Shown piece by piece: positions 22,180 to 34,927 of a DNA stretch of 64,000 nt (its first letter is position 1; every line of letters starts with the position of its first letter). The DNA is from Macrolepiota albuminosa. Lineage: Eukaryota; Basidiomycota; Agaricomycetes; Agaricales; Agaricaceae. The translations under genes and the position numbers were made by a program. The DNA lies in NCBI GenBank assembly GCA_027475525.1, contig JAMWFC010000053.1, positions 682,001 to 746,000 on the forward strand. The letters are read 5' to 3'. The notes beneath the pieces were generated by a model, which had not been told where the DNA came from, searched no databases, and was given only the letters and a program-made list of their open reading frames with translations.

Positions 22180-22999
22180 ATGTCCAAACCTTTTCTGGCT
22201 CTCCCAGGCTTTTACTACTACTTCTTCCTCTATCTCGAACCTCGTCAGTATTCCTCAGACTTTTTAACGCGAGTGAGGACTAAAATACTTACATAGTATC
22301 AACTTTTATGCCTTCCTTGGTCTGCCTTATAGGTCCTGGACCTGCCTGGTTCTATCATGAGCTCGTTCCCTCTGACATTCCGGCACCCGTGGGTATACCA
22401 GATCGAACACTTGCAGTCGTGTGGCAGTTGGTCAATGGTAATCTTCCACTTTGTTGACGCCTAGCTCCATGATCTACCCTTGCACGCAGCCTACATGCTC
22501 TTGTCGCTGCTGCAATCTTTCGGATTCCGCGCTATCAGAGACACTCTAGCAGACAACCCGGCTGCACAGGAACGTATACTGGGCGCAAGTATGATGTGTC
22601 TCGCTATTGCTGACGTGAGTGCCGTTGCTTTACTTTTGACATATGCAACGCGGAACTTCCCACTTTTCTGAAGGTAACACAGTAAGCAAGCTGTTATCTA
22701 TACGCTGTGAGGGATGCTAACATGTTTGAGCAGTGTTGCTGCAAGCTTACTTGCCGCCCCGGCAGAGATCAGGTTTGACGTCGTCCGTTGGAATGGAATG
22801 TCGCATGGCAACGTGACATTTGTTATTGTCCTATGCCTCGTCAGGTATGATTTGAATCTATAGTACAAATGACAATAGAATTAATTTGCTGATGTACCCT
22901 AGGCTGGCATGGTTTGTTGGAATCGGACGAACCCGTTTTTACTTCGGTCAAGTAGCTACGAAGAAAATATCTAGTTCGGGTAACTTAAAGGAATCATAG
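22180..22999 (+). CDS. Small multi-pass membrane protein (DUF7704-like)
   Basis: Six exons fit: 22180-22243, 22297-22437, 22490-22614, an 8-nt microexon 22674-22681, 22734-22844 and 22903-22999, giving 181 aa. MSKPFLALPGFYYYFFLYLE is followed by AWFYHELVPSDIPAP, LLSLLQSFGFRAIRDTLADN, AAQERILGASMMCLAIADV and a final hydrophobic span with GNVTFVIVLCLVRLAWFVGI. Four membrane segments are likely. The family is widespread in fungi with no known function. The 8-nt exon (gtaacaca) is needed to keep frame between ADV and HVAAS and gives ADVTHVAAS. The alternative, direct splicing of exon 3 to exon 5, breaks the frame. Confidence 0.8.
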
Positions 23000-23249
23000 G
23001 TAGTCCTGTCTGGCTGAAAGACTGTACGTTGAAACTGTTTGATAGTCACCTTCGGATTTATAGCAAACTTTGACTGATGTTTGAATGCATTTATACTTGA
23101 TGTTTCATATCTACTCCGTGGTTACTAAAGAATCTGTTCCAATGGACGTTGTAGTGTATATATTCTACTTAGCAGAAATCTATAGGCCAAAATGGCCAAA
23201 AAATGAGAAGGAAGTAACAGATATGTTGTCCTGGAAACAAGCATGGCCA

Positions 23250-24747
23250 TCATCTGTTGACCACAGCAAACCGTTTTAATCGCGGCTGAGGCGGAGGTGT
23301 AGGGTCCAGAGTGTCCGATGAGAAGTCATAATAGCTGGACATATCTACGTCTGATACGTCTAATCGTGGAGGTACATCATTAGCCTCCCGCTGTGTTCGT
23401 CGCTGCCATTCAATGATGGATAATGGTTGACTCGGCTCATTACGAGGGTCTAGTGATGGGGTAGGGGTTACTTCTCTTGGGTGGAAGAGACGGATCGAAT
23501 TAGGGCGTTGGAGGTGTGGATATATTGGATGTACTGTTGTAATTGGCGGTGGACGGCGAAAAGTAGGAGCGCTGGCGTGCTCTTGATTCATCATCGTTGG
23601 CTCAACTAAGAGACTGGGATTGAAGGAAAATTGGCTCCTTGGCCTACTGCCGTGCCACCAGTTTCTCAATCTGGTAACAGGATTTCTACTCGTATGTTCT
23701 GGTGGAAGAGCTGACAGACAGGAGACATTGTTGGGTCCCCTCCAAGTACCTTGACGATGATAGAGAAAGGCTACTAAGACGAGTAGGATTCCACCTATAG
23801 ATCCCAAGACGCCTCCAACAATCTTTCCAGCCGAGTTTACCGTAGATGATTGCCCATTCCCTGCAAATGAACCAGGTGTGGAAGCAGCAGAAGTCGGTCT
23901 GGGAGATTCCGTGGTTGCGTTTAGGCCATTGTCGTAGCTATAAATGGGCTACTGAGGAGGAAGGCGTGTATGACTATCCAGATGTGCCCACCTATAGACG
24001 ATATAATCAAGGAGCATGGTCGACGCTGCCCCACCGAGACGACCGTTTTGTATTGTAAGTACATGTTTATCTTGTGGTAAGGATTGGTTGGAATAAACGA
24101 GGACGTTGTACTCGAAAGTGCTGTCTTTCACTAATTTCCTAGAATAACTCCCTGCTACCTGAGTGTCAATGAGGATAATTATGTCCATTTTATCACTGGA
24201 CAAAATTATCATCTATATATTGATTTACGGAATAAACAACCATGAACTTACTGGAGAAAGATCTCTTTGTTGGCAATGACGCAATATACATAGACAGCGG
24301 ACCCTGATGCGTAGTATGAGCGAGAAATGTGCTCTCAACTCTGTTCGTGAAACAATACCAAAAAATGGAACAGTGGCAAAGAGGGGACCACTATCGACAC
24401 CAGGTTTGTTCTAACATGGTTCAGACGAGATTGAATTTCATTCAGTACAAAGAAAGACACACAGCTGTGCCATTATGCCAAGTTCCTGATGATTAAGACA
24501 TGATTAGAGACTGACCATCCTAGTTGTACCCAAGCATACCATTAAAAATCATTGTCTGGTTGAGGTCATTGTTAACAGAGCATGAATCACATTTTGGACC
24601 GTCGCTCCATTGATTGGGTGGAAAGTAGGTAATTTCTTCTCCGGTTTCTAGTTTGCTACCAGTGTCGTCAACCGTGACGTTGACAAGAACCGCAAGTGAT
24701 ATCGAAGTCAAAGAGTGAATGATGACAAGCCATTTAAACAGATACAT
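23250..24747 (-). CDS. Type I membrane protein with extracellular beta-sandwich-like domain
   Basis: ATG 24747 gives a signal peptide (MYLFKWLVIIHSLTSISLAV), then NVTVDDTGSKLETGEEITYF and QWSDGPKCDSCSV, a small Cys motif, then exons with AVYVYCVIANKEIF, YNVLVYSNQSLPQDKHVLTI and AASTMLLDYIVY. A Ser/Thr linker leads to one membrane helix (IVGGVLGSIGGILLVLVAFL) and a basic, Pro-rich cytosolic tail of about 150 residues (FRRPPPITTVHPIYPHLQRP) ending at 23250. This layout (Cys-containing ectodomain, single helix, disordered tail) recurs in many agaricomycete surface proteins of unknown role. Exon ends in the middle were not all fixed. The gene is convergent with the DUF7704-like gene. Confidence 0.75.
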
Positions 24748-25092
24748 AGAGAAAGATGGACAAAGATTAATTATAAAAGGATTGCTGCGGGGATACCACC
24801 TAACGAATGAGAGACATGTGGCGGGATATGAGAAGACGGGGAATATGCGACCGAAAAACGACACTTCAAGTACTAGTTGATAGATAGCGGCTGCCGGACG
24901 AGCCTGTGCTCGTCAAAGACGACTTCTGTACATCATTGATCATGTTTTTTGACGACCGTACTCTCTTCACCTTCACTGAGTTGATTATAATTATGTAATA
25001 TTTAGTATTTTCCGATCTCACTGCCTCGACCCCAGGGCATCTTAGGGCATCTTACACTATTCATCGCCTCCGGTAGACTGAAACACGTCACA
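24748..25092. promoter_or_regulatory. Shared upstream region of the membrane protein and GCN20
   Basis: These 345 bp separate two divergent start codons. A 16-bp near-direct repeat (catcttagggcatctt, near 25038-25053) lies close to GCN20. No gene was seen. Confidence 0.4.
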
Positions 25093-28000
25093 ATGTCATC
25101 AGAGGATATCGCTGAAGAGATTCGGGATAGCTTTCCTGGGACGGAGGAGGTTATTGTCCAGTACCTAGCGGGATATCTGGTTGACGATGCTGGGGAAGAA
25201 GAAGATGTTCTCCAGGTCGCCCACCATATCCTTTCGTCTCTCGCTGGAGATAGAGCTAATGTTGTCGAGAAACTCATGTCCAAGCTCAGAGACCTTCTGG
25301 AAGAACAGCTCAACGCTCGCTTAAAGAAAAGAACTGGTCCGAAACTTATGAAACTGGATAAAGTCATGGACATGAGTAAATCTCAAATATCAAATACTAT
25401 TGCTCTCTCTGAGGGTGTGGATCTTGAATCCATCAATAAGGGGAAGTGCGTACGCAATACCTGTATCATCTACGTAGTCTGATGTATAATAAACTTGAAG
25501 AGCATCTCGAGTTGACGTGAAAAAACTTGAAAAACAAGAGGCTAAACTGAGAGTTAGTGTTCAATACACATTACTTGCTGAGTGATATTGACCTCCGTAT
25601 AGGCGAAGATCGAGAAGCGCTCCAAGAGAGATCTCTATGAAGGCTCAAAATTGCTGGATGCTCATCGAAAACAAGTTGTGTTAATGCATTCAATATATAT
25701 ACTCTACTAACCACGCCAAACGTAGCAATCATACGAGGAGATGTTCATGAAAGTTCGCAAAACCGCTTCATGTGTTACTTGGAGCAACACTCATCTACCC
25801 TTCTAGATCAATCCTTTGGAGTCCACTGCCTCATCAAAACAGAAGAGCAAGGACATACATTTGCCTTCAATAGATGTTAGCTTTGGTTCAAATCGTATTC
25901 TGTGAGTGCATATCTGATATATCCGATGCGCACGCCTGAATGTATTGCAGGTCCGGAGCTTCATTAACCTTAGCTCACGGTCGTCGATATGGTCTCATTG
26001 GAAGGAACGGTGGGATATTATGGGTTCCTTTTCTACTCATTACCGTTCTTAACATGTCCAAGGTGTTGGTAAATCTACCCTTCTGCGCCATATTGCAATG
26101 AGAGAAGTCCCAATTCCTCCACACATCAGTATCTTGTTTGTGGAGCAAGAGGTGTGTGTTATCAAAGTCTTCATTTGTATTTATTTTCATGATTAACCAC
26201 TTCAGATCGTCGGAGATGACACACCTGCCCTACAAGCTGTTCTGAAGGCTGATGTTTGGCGAGACCACTTACTGAAAGAGGAGGTCTCGCTGAATGCAAA
26301 GCTTACTGAACTTGAAGCGGAGGGCGATGAAAAAAGGTTCGAAGATATTCGAGAGGAATTGTCTACTCGGCTGGCTGAGGTTCATGCGCGGTTATCTGAC
26401 ATGGATGCGGCCAGTGGCCCAGCACGCGCTGCCGCACTTCTTGCGGGTGAATAGCTCTTTTTCCATATATTTAGTCAGAACTTACTGCGAAAAGGCTTGG
26501 GCTTCAGTGAAGCAGATCAGGGAAGGTCGACAAAATCCTTCAGTGGTGGTTGGCGGTATGTCTTTTGTTTCGACTTTAGTTCACATATTTTATCCTCTGT
26601 ATAGCATGCGTCTTGCACTCGCTAGAGCCCTTTTTGTCAAGGTAAGAGTATTGGATTTCTTGGTCAAAAGCCAGTCAACTGTTTTGCGTAGCCTTCCCTG
26701 CTACTTCTAGACGAACCCTCCAATCACAGTGCGTTTTAAGGTCGCTTCTGGAGGAGTCCTTCTAATGACATGCATCTTCTGTCAGTTGATCTCAATGCGT
26801 TGGCGTGGCTCGAAGACTATCTTCAAACATGGTCGGGCACTCTACTCGTTGTGTGAGTGTATCAACCATTTATTACGTCGTTGGTGACAAGGGTAACAAT
26901 TCTTGCTCTCTCTTCTCAGGTCCCATGACAGGGCGTTTTTGTTGGTCTTTTTCTTTCTGTCTAGAATGTTTTTGTGAGCTCACTGATACGAAACAGGGAT
27001 TCAGTCGCGACAGATATTGTGCACCAACACTCTGGCCGACTCGACTATTACAAAGGGTGAGTTCATTGAAGGTTTCCAGTAATATATAAGCTCACTGTCT
27101 GTTCCGTCAGAAACTTCACGCAATTTTATTCGACCAAGTCAGAGCGCGATCGCAATCTCCGGAAGGAATATGAAACACAGATGGAATATCGAAAACATTT
27201 ACAATCATTCATTGATCGCTGGAGGTATAATGCCAACCGCGGTGAGTGACGCAGGCGATTATGTATTTACCTCCATTGGCGGAAGCTGATGTTGCCGTAG
27301 CTGCCCAGGCTCAGATGAAAATTAAAATACTTGAAAAGGTCTGTTCGGTCATATCCGGAAACTCCAGAACTCAAAAATGCATCAGCTGCCTGATTTACAA
27401 CCTCCAGAACAAGAGGAGACAGAAACCTTCAGGTATTTAATGTGTATTTCTGTCGCAACACGCCTGATTCTCCACCAGGTTTCCTGAAACGGAGAAGATA
27501 TCACCACCATTGCTCCAGATGTCTGATGTCATATTCGGATACACTCCTGAGAAGATCATTCTGAAAAATGTTTATTTCGATGTCGGGTTGGATTCTCGGA
27601 TAGCTATGGTTGGAGCAAACGGTGCTGGAAAGTCAACTCTGTACGTTTTCTCTATCAAGGCAATAGATACTGTTCTTTTTTGACATCCTCCTGCAGGATC
27701 AAGATCTTAACGGGAGAGTTAAATCCCATAGCTGGTCACGTCACTCGCAATGGGCGTTTACGAATGTACGCCAAATCGCCGAAATCAATTATTCTGCGAT
27801 ATTTATGTTGGCTATCCCCAGTGGATACTTTGCACAGCATCATGTAGAGACTTTGACACCAACAATGACACCCGTCCAATTTTTGGCCTCCAAATTCCCC
27901 GGGAAGACCGAACAAGAATACAGAAGTCATCTTGGAAATTTCCAGATCAGTGGAATGACAGGGTAACGAACTTGCTTCACAACCGGTTACAGGATAATTG

Positions 28001-28540
28001 ACAACAAATTGCAGAATGCAACTGATTGGAACTCTGAGTGGAGGTCAAAAATCACGCGTAGCGTTTGCTGTTCTGTCACTTCAAAGGCCTCATGTCCTTT
28101 TACTTGATGAGGTAAACAATCTACGTCTTATCTCTGCTTGTAACTTAACTGTGATTGTGCAGCCTACCAATCACTTGGATATTGAGGTATTCATAATGTT
28201 TGTCCCAGAACCTTACCTGCTATTTACAGTATCATGACAGGGCCTTGACGCGCTCATGTTGGCGCTGCAAAAATGGAACGGAGGGGTCATCATCATCTCT
28301 CACGATGAGAGATTCATCACGACGGTAGCTAAAGAAGTACGTGTTTCATTTTTTTATAGCTCGCACAAACTGCAATTGATATGTTGCACCATAGCTGTGG
28401 GTATGCGGAGACCAAACAGTCACAAAATTCAAAGGCGATGTTCAGGCTTACAAGGTCAATCTTGGATTTTATGTTTCCAGGGTTCTAATCTGATCATCAT
28501 TCAGAGCTTGATTGTAAACAACATAAAAACAAGACCCTAA
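25093..28540 (+). CDS. GCN20: ABC-F ATPase, Gcn20/ABCF3 type
   Basis: With Gcn1, Gcn20 activates the kinase Gcn2 on stalled ribosomes. The N-terminal region ([20 protein letters not shown] to about residue 130) is the Gcn1-binding part of this family. ABC1 has Walker A GRNGVGKST split by an intron between 26008 and 26063, signature [17 protein letters not shown] and Walker [18 protein letters not shown]. The ABC-F linker region [20 protein letters not shown] follows. ABC2 has [10 protein letters not shown] (about 27615-27640), [12 protein letters not shown] (28030-28065), DEPTNHLD and [10 protein letters not shown]. The C-terminus is [16 protein letters not shown]. There are no transmembrane segments. 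Many introns of about 50 nt interrupt it; I followed the reading through all of them but do not list every boundary. Confidence 0.92.
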
Positions 28541-28816
28541 GCTTATATGACTTCATTTAATGAAGAGTGAACCATACATGACGATGAGCACATAAAGTTG
28601 AAATGGTAGCCCAGTAGTAATACATATCAGTATCATTCTGCGGTCCTTGTAAACCACCCATGATTAATTCATTCAGATAGATGGACATCTTCGGTGAAAC
28701 TCCTGCCAGGCCAATAATATGATCTTTCTGTTTCAAATTTCCTTTACGCAGATGTAACTCCAGCAGCGCTAGTATCAACATTATGATGATATAACTGTAG
28801 TCGCTGAAACGAGGGC

Positions 28817-29039
28817 TTACGGTAAGGATATTGGGTCCTTTGCATCATCTGGTTGAATCCTCAGTATTTGCTGACCCTGAAATATCTGTGATGTCAGTGG
28901 GGCGATTGTATTCTAACCGTATGTCAGTGAAGCTACGAACCTCGCTAGATTTGAACGTGTCCAAAACCGTCCCATATCTGACCTGAGCACTAGCCGACCA
29001 GAAAAAGACGCGGTTGCCAGTCCAGTGATTGACTTCTTC
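28817..29039 (-). CDS. Small conserved-looking protein, start unresolved
   Basis: Two coding blocks are joined by a GT-AG intron of about 55-64 nt: EEVNHWTGNRVFFWSASAQV followed by RYGTVLDTFKSSE, then GQQILRIQPDDAKDPISLP and TAA at 28817-28819. The pattern (Trp-Thr-Gly-Asn-Arg, aromatic strand, short C-terminus) looks like a small all-beta domain. An acceptor cag precedes the first block, but the only upstream ATG in reach would need a 27-nt intron, so the first exon is not settled. No function is known to me. Confidence 0.45.
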
Positions 29040-29410
29040 CTGTATTTAATTAGGTGTTAACGACACGATTTCGCACGATATCATCTGCGGGGTCTGCTAG
29101 CCTTTTCTGACATGTGTTGACCCGACTAGAGAGATGAGACTACGACTATGATGGGACGAACTTTCACAAAGGTTTTACACAGTTAAGGCAGAACTGTGGA
29201 TTTAGAAAGGTCCCAGACCCGCGATTATGTAAAAGAGTTATGTGAGATCCATGAGTGGTACCATCGACGTGAATGCGTGATCGATGGAGGTGTCACAACC
29301 ACGCGACGCGTACCTCTGCGCGCTATCACGTGCTCTCGTTGTCAGCAGTCGTTCAACGCGCGTCTCGGCTCCTTTGTTACCTCCACGAGTGGGCCCGCGC
29401 TTCACTTGCA

Positions 29411-32400
29411 ATGAGTTCGTCTGAAGGTGAAAATTTTGACTTTGACGACGTATCTGGCTCTGAGTCAGATGACTACGCTCTCGTAAAGAAGGTACGTCCT
29501 GTAGACTATGTGTTTCCAACGCGTCGCTCATGTGAGTTATAGAGCAAAATATCTGCGAAGACAAGCACTGTCGTGAAGGCGCCCTCTAAGCCGAAAGCTA
29601 AAGCCACAAAAGCACCCGGCCAACTTAAAGCTGCTCCGAAGAAGAAAGTCCTCGCTGACCATAATAACAGTGGAGGGAATAGTATTGTGGAAACAGATGA
29701 AGAAGCGTCTGGGGATGAAGTGGCACAATTACCTGTCAAGGAGGACTCTGGCGCGCCTACGAAGAAGAAGACAGCGTCAGAGACCTATGTGAAAGTAAGA
29801 CCTCCAAACTCGGTGGAACTTCCGTTCTGTTGACCGTAAAGCATAGCTTTCCCAACTAGAACACATCATGAAGCGCCCGGACACTTATATCGGAAGCATC
29901 GAGACCATCACACAGACCATGTGGACTTACGACGTTAACACCAAACGCATGGTTTATCGGGACGTCAAGTACGTCCCAGGTTTTTTGAAGATCGTCGACG
30001 AAATCTTGGTCAACGCTGCTGATAACAAAGTCAGTGTCCAATCTTTGTAACAATGGGATAACAAGTCATTTGAGGTCCCACAGATCAACGATCCCGGCAT
30101 GGATACACTTAAAGTCAATATCGATGTCGAGAATTGCACCATATCTGTCTACAATAATGGCCGAGGAATTCCTATCGAGATTCATTCTAAAGAGAAAATT
30201 TATATTCCCGAACTGATCTTTGGCCACCTCCTAGCAGGTTCTAACTACGATGACAGCGAGAAGAAGCTCGTTGGTGGACGAAATGGCTATGGTGCCAAAC
30301 TAGCCAATATATTCTCCCACGAATTCACCATTGAAACTGCCGACAAGAACACCCAATTGAATTATAAACAAACTTGGACTAAGAATATGAGTGTTTGTGG
30401 AAAGGCCAAAATCACCAAGAATGCCAAAGGCGACGAATGGACGCGAGTCACTTTTAGACCGGATCTCGCGCACTTCGGAATGGAGAACATCGACGACGAC
30501 ACTGCGAGCCTCCTTCGGAAACGCGTCTTTGACCTGTCAGGTACAGTAAAAGATGTCAAGGTTTACCTCAACAATGAGCGGCTCAAAATCAAGAACTTCA
30601 GACAATACGTCGAGCTGTACCTGCAGTCCACGCAGGCTGAAGCCGCTGAAAACTCTGGAGGAGCAGCGGTTACTAAACCTTCGGTTATCTACGAGCAGGT
30701 TGGAACTCGTTGGGAAGTCGCCTTCGCTGTCTCTGACGGTACCTTCCAACACGTTTCTTTCGCCAACTCCATCTCCACTACAAAGGGTGGCACCCATGTC
30801 GCCTGTATCGCAGATCAAATTGCTAAACATCTGATTACTGGAATTACAAAAAAGAACAAGGCGGCAACAGTCAAAGCGACGCAGCTCAAGAACCACATGT
30901 GGATCTTTGTCAATGCCCTCATCGAGAACCCGACGTTTGACAGTCAATCCAAAGAAACGATGACTCTCCCTGCCTCCAAATTTGGAATAAAACCTCAGCT
31001 CAGCGAGGATTTTATGAAGAAGGGTGAGTTTGTTAAACCGGAGTGTGGATAAGTAATGGGCATTGATGGAACAAGTTGCAAAAACTACAATTGTTGACCA
31101 GGTTTTGAACTGGGCAAAGTTCAAAGCAGATCAGCAAGCTAAGAAAACTGATGGTACTAAACGTAACAGGTACACTATATGTTCCCTCCACAATTGCAAC
31201 CCTCACACCAATGTGGCAGATTGACGGGTATGGCTAAACTTTCGGATGCCAACAATGCAGGCACGAAATACGCAAGGGATTGTACTCTGATATTGACAGA
31301 AGGAGATTCCGCCAAAGCTCTTGCTGTTGCTGGCCTCGGCGTTGTTGGAAGGGACTATTTTGGTGTCTTTCCCCTCCGTGGCAAGTTACTGAATGTTCGC
31401 GAGGCGAAACATGACCAGATTATGAAGAACGAGGAAATCCAGAACATCAAAAAAATTATGGGACTACAGCACAACAAGGACTATACGAATACATCTTCCT
31501 TGCGATATGGTCGCCTCATGATCATGACGGATCAAGCAAGTTTTTCCAATTCTATGAACAAAAAATCTTTATTGATCAATCGCGCTCTTAGGATCATGAC
31601 GGATCCCATATCAAAGGTCTCCTCATCAACTTCTTTGATTACTTCTATCCATCGCTCCTCAAGCTTCCTGAATTCCTTGTCGAGTTTGTCACTCCCATTG
31701 TTCGAGTAAGTGGTCATTTAATCTTCACTTTTCTCCCTAAACATCGGCACAGGTGACGAAGGGAAAACAACAAATTAACTTCTTCACCATACCAGAGTAT
31801 GAGAAGTGGGTAGAGGAAACTGAAGGTTCTCATAAGTGGGAATCCAAATACTTCAAGGTGGTGTAATTTTGAATACAAACACGTCTTTCCAACGCCGTCT
31901 GATGCATGCTACAGGGTTTGGGATCAAGTAATGACTCCGACGCGAGACAGTACTTCAGCCACATGCAGAAGCATATGATCCCTTTTGCGACAGTTCAAGA
32001 GGGTGACAGAGAGCTCATCGACCTTGCTTTCAGCAAGAAAAAAGCGGACGATCGAAAGGAATGGTTACGACAGTTCAAAGTAGATTGCTTAACCTTCCAT
32101 GAATACGGGTTCTGATTGTCCATTGTCAGCCTGGGACATATTTGGACCATGACATGGACGAGATTCCTTACTCAGAATTTATCAACAAGGAACTTATTCT
32201 GTTTTCGATGGCCGACAACCTTCGATCCATCCCCTCTGTCGCAGATGGGTTAAAACCTGGTCAGAGAAAAGTTATCTGGGCTTGTTTCAAGCGTAAGTTG
32301 AAGCATCTGATCAAGGTAAATCTTTCAATCTGCTCATGCTCAGAAGAATAAGTTTTTTTATGCTACAGGTGGCGCAACTTGCTGGTTACATTGGAGAGAA

Positions 32401-34927
32401 AGCAGCATATCATCACGGCGAAGTCAGTCTTGCACAGACAATTATTAACCTCGCACAGCATTACGTTGGAAGCAACAACTTAAACTTGTTGAAACCGGAT
32501 GGCCAATATGGTACACGTGACTTAGGAGGGAAGAACCATGCCTCCCCAAGGTATCTTCATACCCTGCCGTTACCCATATCCAGGGTTATTTTCGACCCAG
32601 CCGATGATGCGCTACTCACAGTTCAAAAGGAGGATGGCGAGGTGATTGAGCCAGAGTTCTACGTCCCTGTAATCCCGATGGTCCTCGTAAACGGGGCAGA
32701 AGGTATTGGCACAGGTGCGTAGATGGGTTATTTTGGAGTTTGTGTTCAATGAAGTCATTGTACTGCAGGATGGAGTACAAATATTCCGTGCTACAACCCA
32801 GTCGACATCGTTGCAAATCTTCGTCGCCTTATGGTCGGAGAGGAAATGGTACCCATGCATCCCTGGTGGCGGGGCTTCAAAGGTCAAATAAAATTCCTAG
32901 GAAAGCAGAGGTATGAGGTAACTGGTATCGTGACCAAGTTGAACGATACGACGGTCGAAATCACCGAACTTCCTATTCATGTATGGACTGAAAAGTACAA
33001 AGAAACCCTGGAACATATGCTTAATAACGACAACAAGGATACTGGTTTGATCAAGGTGAAGAAAACTTTCCCGATCATGGGGTACCATGTTTTGACTTTT
33101 TTCTAGGATTACAAGGAACATCATGACAATATGAATGTTCACTATATCGTGACTATGGCTGCCAAGGACCTCGAAAAGGCCGAAGAACAGGGCTTAATGG
33201 AATTCTTCAAGTTGACAAGCAAAATCAGCACGAGCAATATGATGTGTTTTGACTTCGAGGGTAAAATTCATAAATATGAGTCGCCAGAGGACATTCTTGA
33301 GGCATTCTATCCTGTGAGGCTGGCATACTATCAAAAGCGCAAAGTGAGCTCGAATACATTCTATGTCAACGCCTTGGGAAATAAATTCTGCTTTTCAGGA
33401 CTATCTCGCGAATGAGATTCAAATTGCGTTAGAAAAGCTCACGAACCAGGCCCGGTTTATCCAAATGATTGTTGACAAGAAGTTGATCGTGGCGAACCGG
33501 AAAAAGATTGATATTGTTCAAGACTTGCGCAAACACAATTTCAGGCCGTTCCCCAAAGTCGTTAAAGAAACCGCAGACGGTCCAGAAAACGAAGCGGACG
33601 AGGACGGGGAAGAGGAAGAGGATGAGAAAGGTACTGCGAACGCGAAAAGCAAAGGCAAGAGCAAAGCGGAAGGTGATACTTCAGATTACGATTATCTGTT
33701 GGCTATGGCAATCTGGAGCTTGACCAAGGAGAAGATTGCTAAGTTGCAGATGCAGGCTGAGGGGAAAGAACAAGAGCTTCTCGCGTTGCTGGCCAAGTCG
33801 CCAATAGATTTGTGGAACGCAGATTTGGATCACTTCCTTGCTGAGTGGGATGTGCGTGTCTTCGTAATTTATTCTGTTACAAAACTCGATTGACTTATGT
33901 GTCATACAGGCTAGTTGCAACGATTGGTATGATGAAATATCTTCGGGAAACGCAAGCGGCAAGAAGAACAAGCGCAAGCAGGCTGTTCTGCAGACTCGTA
34001 AATCCATTGGTGGTGCACGCAAAGGTTCAGACGACGACGACGACGACTTCAGACTCACTAAAGCTCCTGCCAAGCGCAAGGCTCTTGGAGAATCGACTCG
34101 GCCCAAACCAAAGAAGGCGACGAAGGATGAGGATGATGTAGGAATGGATGAAGTGCCTGCGCCAAAGCCAAAGCCTCCTGCACCGAAGCGCAAAGCCGCA
34201 GACAAAATACCTCATAAGGTCGAATCGGATGACGATGACAACCTTAAGATGCTTGAAAAGCCACCGCCTATGAAGACCACGAAGATTCCATCCGACTCCG
34301 GAGACGAAGTGGCTATCCTGCCATCAAAATCAAAGGACAAAACAAGGGAGGCACAGAAACAAGTGTATGAGTTTTAAAGATTCTTATCATTGATTGGAAC
34401 ACCGACTTTCTGTAGTTCTGACAACGATGACGACGACATGCCCAAACCACCGGTGGCGGCAAAAAACAAAGGCAAAGCCCTAGCAGTCACGAAACGCAAA
34501 AGGTTGGTTGAAATATGACTATATGCCGATGATGATAATGACTGCTGTTCACAGTCCGGCATTATCGGATGAAGACGACCTTTACATCAAATCTGTTACG
34601 AAAAAAAAGAAGATGACTGACTTCTTTGAAAAAGGAGCGCCCAAAGCGAAGGAGGCAGCTCCCACTGCAAGGAGGATTTCAAAGAACATGAAACCTGCTT
34701 CACCTCCTAAGCTCAAGGCCAAGCCGAAAGTGAAAGCGAAGTCTCTCTCCGACAGCGATGATGACGACGACTACGATTACGATGCACTTCCTGTGCCGAA
34801 GAAGAGTGCACCAGCACCTGCGAGAGCCGCACGGAAAACGGCTGCTGCTGCGAAGAAGTACATTGAGTTAACGGATGATGATGAGGGTGGCGGAGATGAG
34901 GATGGGTCGATGTTTGTGGATGAATGA
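29411..34927 (+). CDS. TOP2: DNA topoisomerase II
   Basis: This is the ATP-driven type IIA topoisomerase that passes one duplex through another. ATG 29411 starts MSSSEGENFDFDD and an acidic, Lys-rich leader. The GHKL ATPase follows (KRPDTYIGSIETITQTMWTY, EILVNAADNK, GGRNGYGAKLANIFS), then the transducer. TOPRIM has LTEGDSAKALAVAGLGVVGR and DQDHDGSHIKGLL. The catalytic Tyr is in ASPRYLHT (codon 32552-32554), and VNGAEGIGTG comes next. A coiled-coil gate region with LLAMAIWSLTKEKIAKLQ follows, then a long charged tail rich in Asp/Ser and Lys (KKKKMTDFFEKGAPKAKEA), typical of a nuclear-localised, CK2-phosphorylated C-terminus. Intron 31536-31591 has a GC donor (caa|gcaagt) and splits MTDQ from DHDG. 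The other introns are GT-AG. Confidence 0.95.
31536..31591 (+). other. GC-AG intron in TOP2
   Basis: This 56-nt intron begins gcaagt and ends ttag between codons for MTDQ and DHDGSHIK. No GT donor nearby restores the TOPRIM DxD motif. Confidence 0.85.

Noticed and set aside
26008..26063. Broken Walker A motif in GCN20
   Set aside because: The motif is split by a normal GT-AG intron and is intact after splicing.
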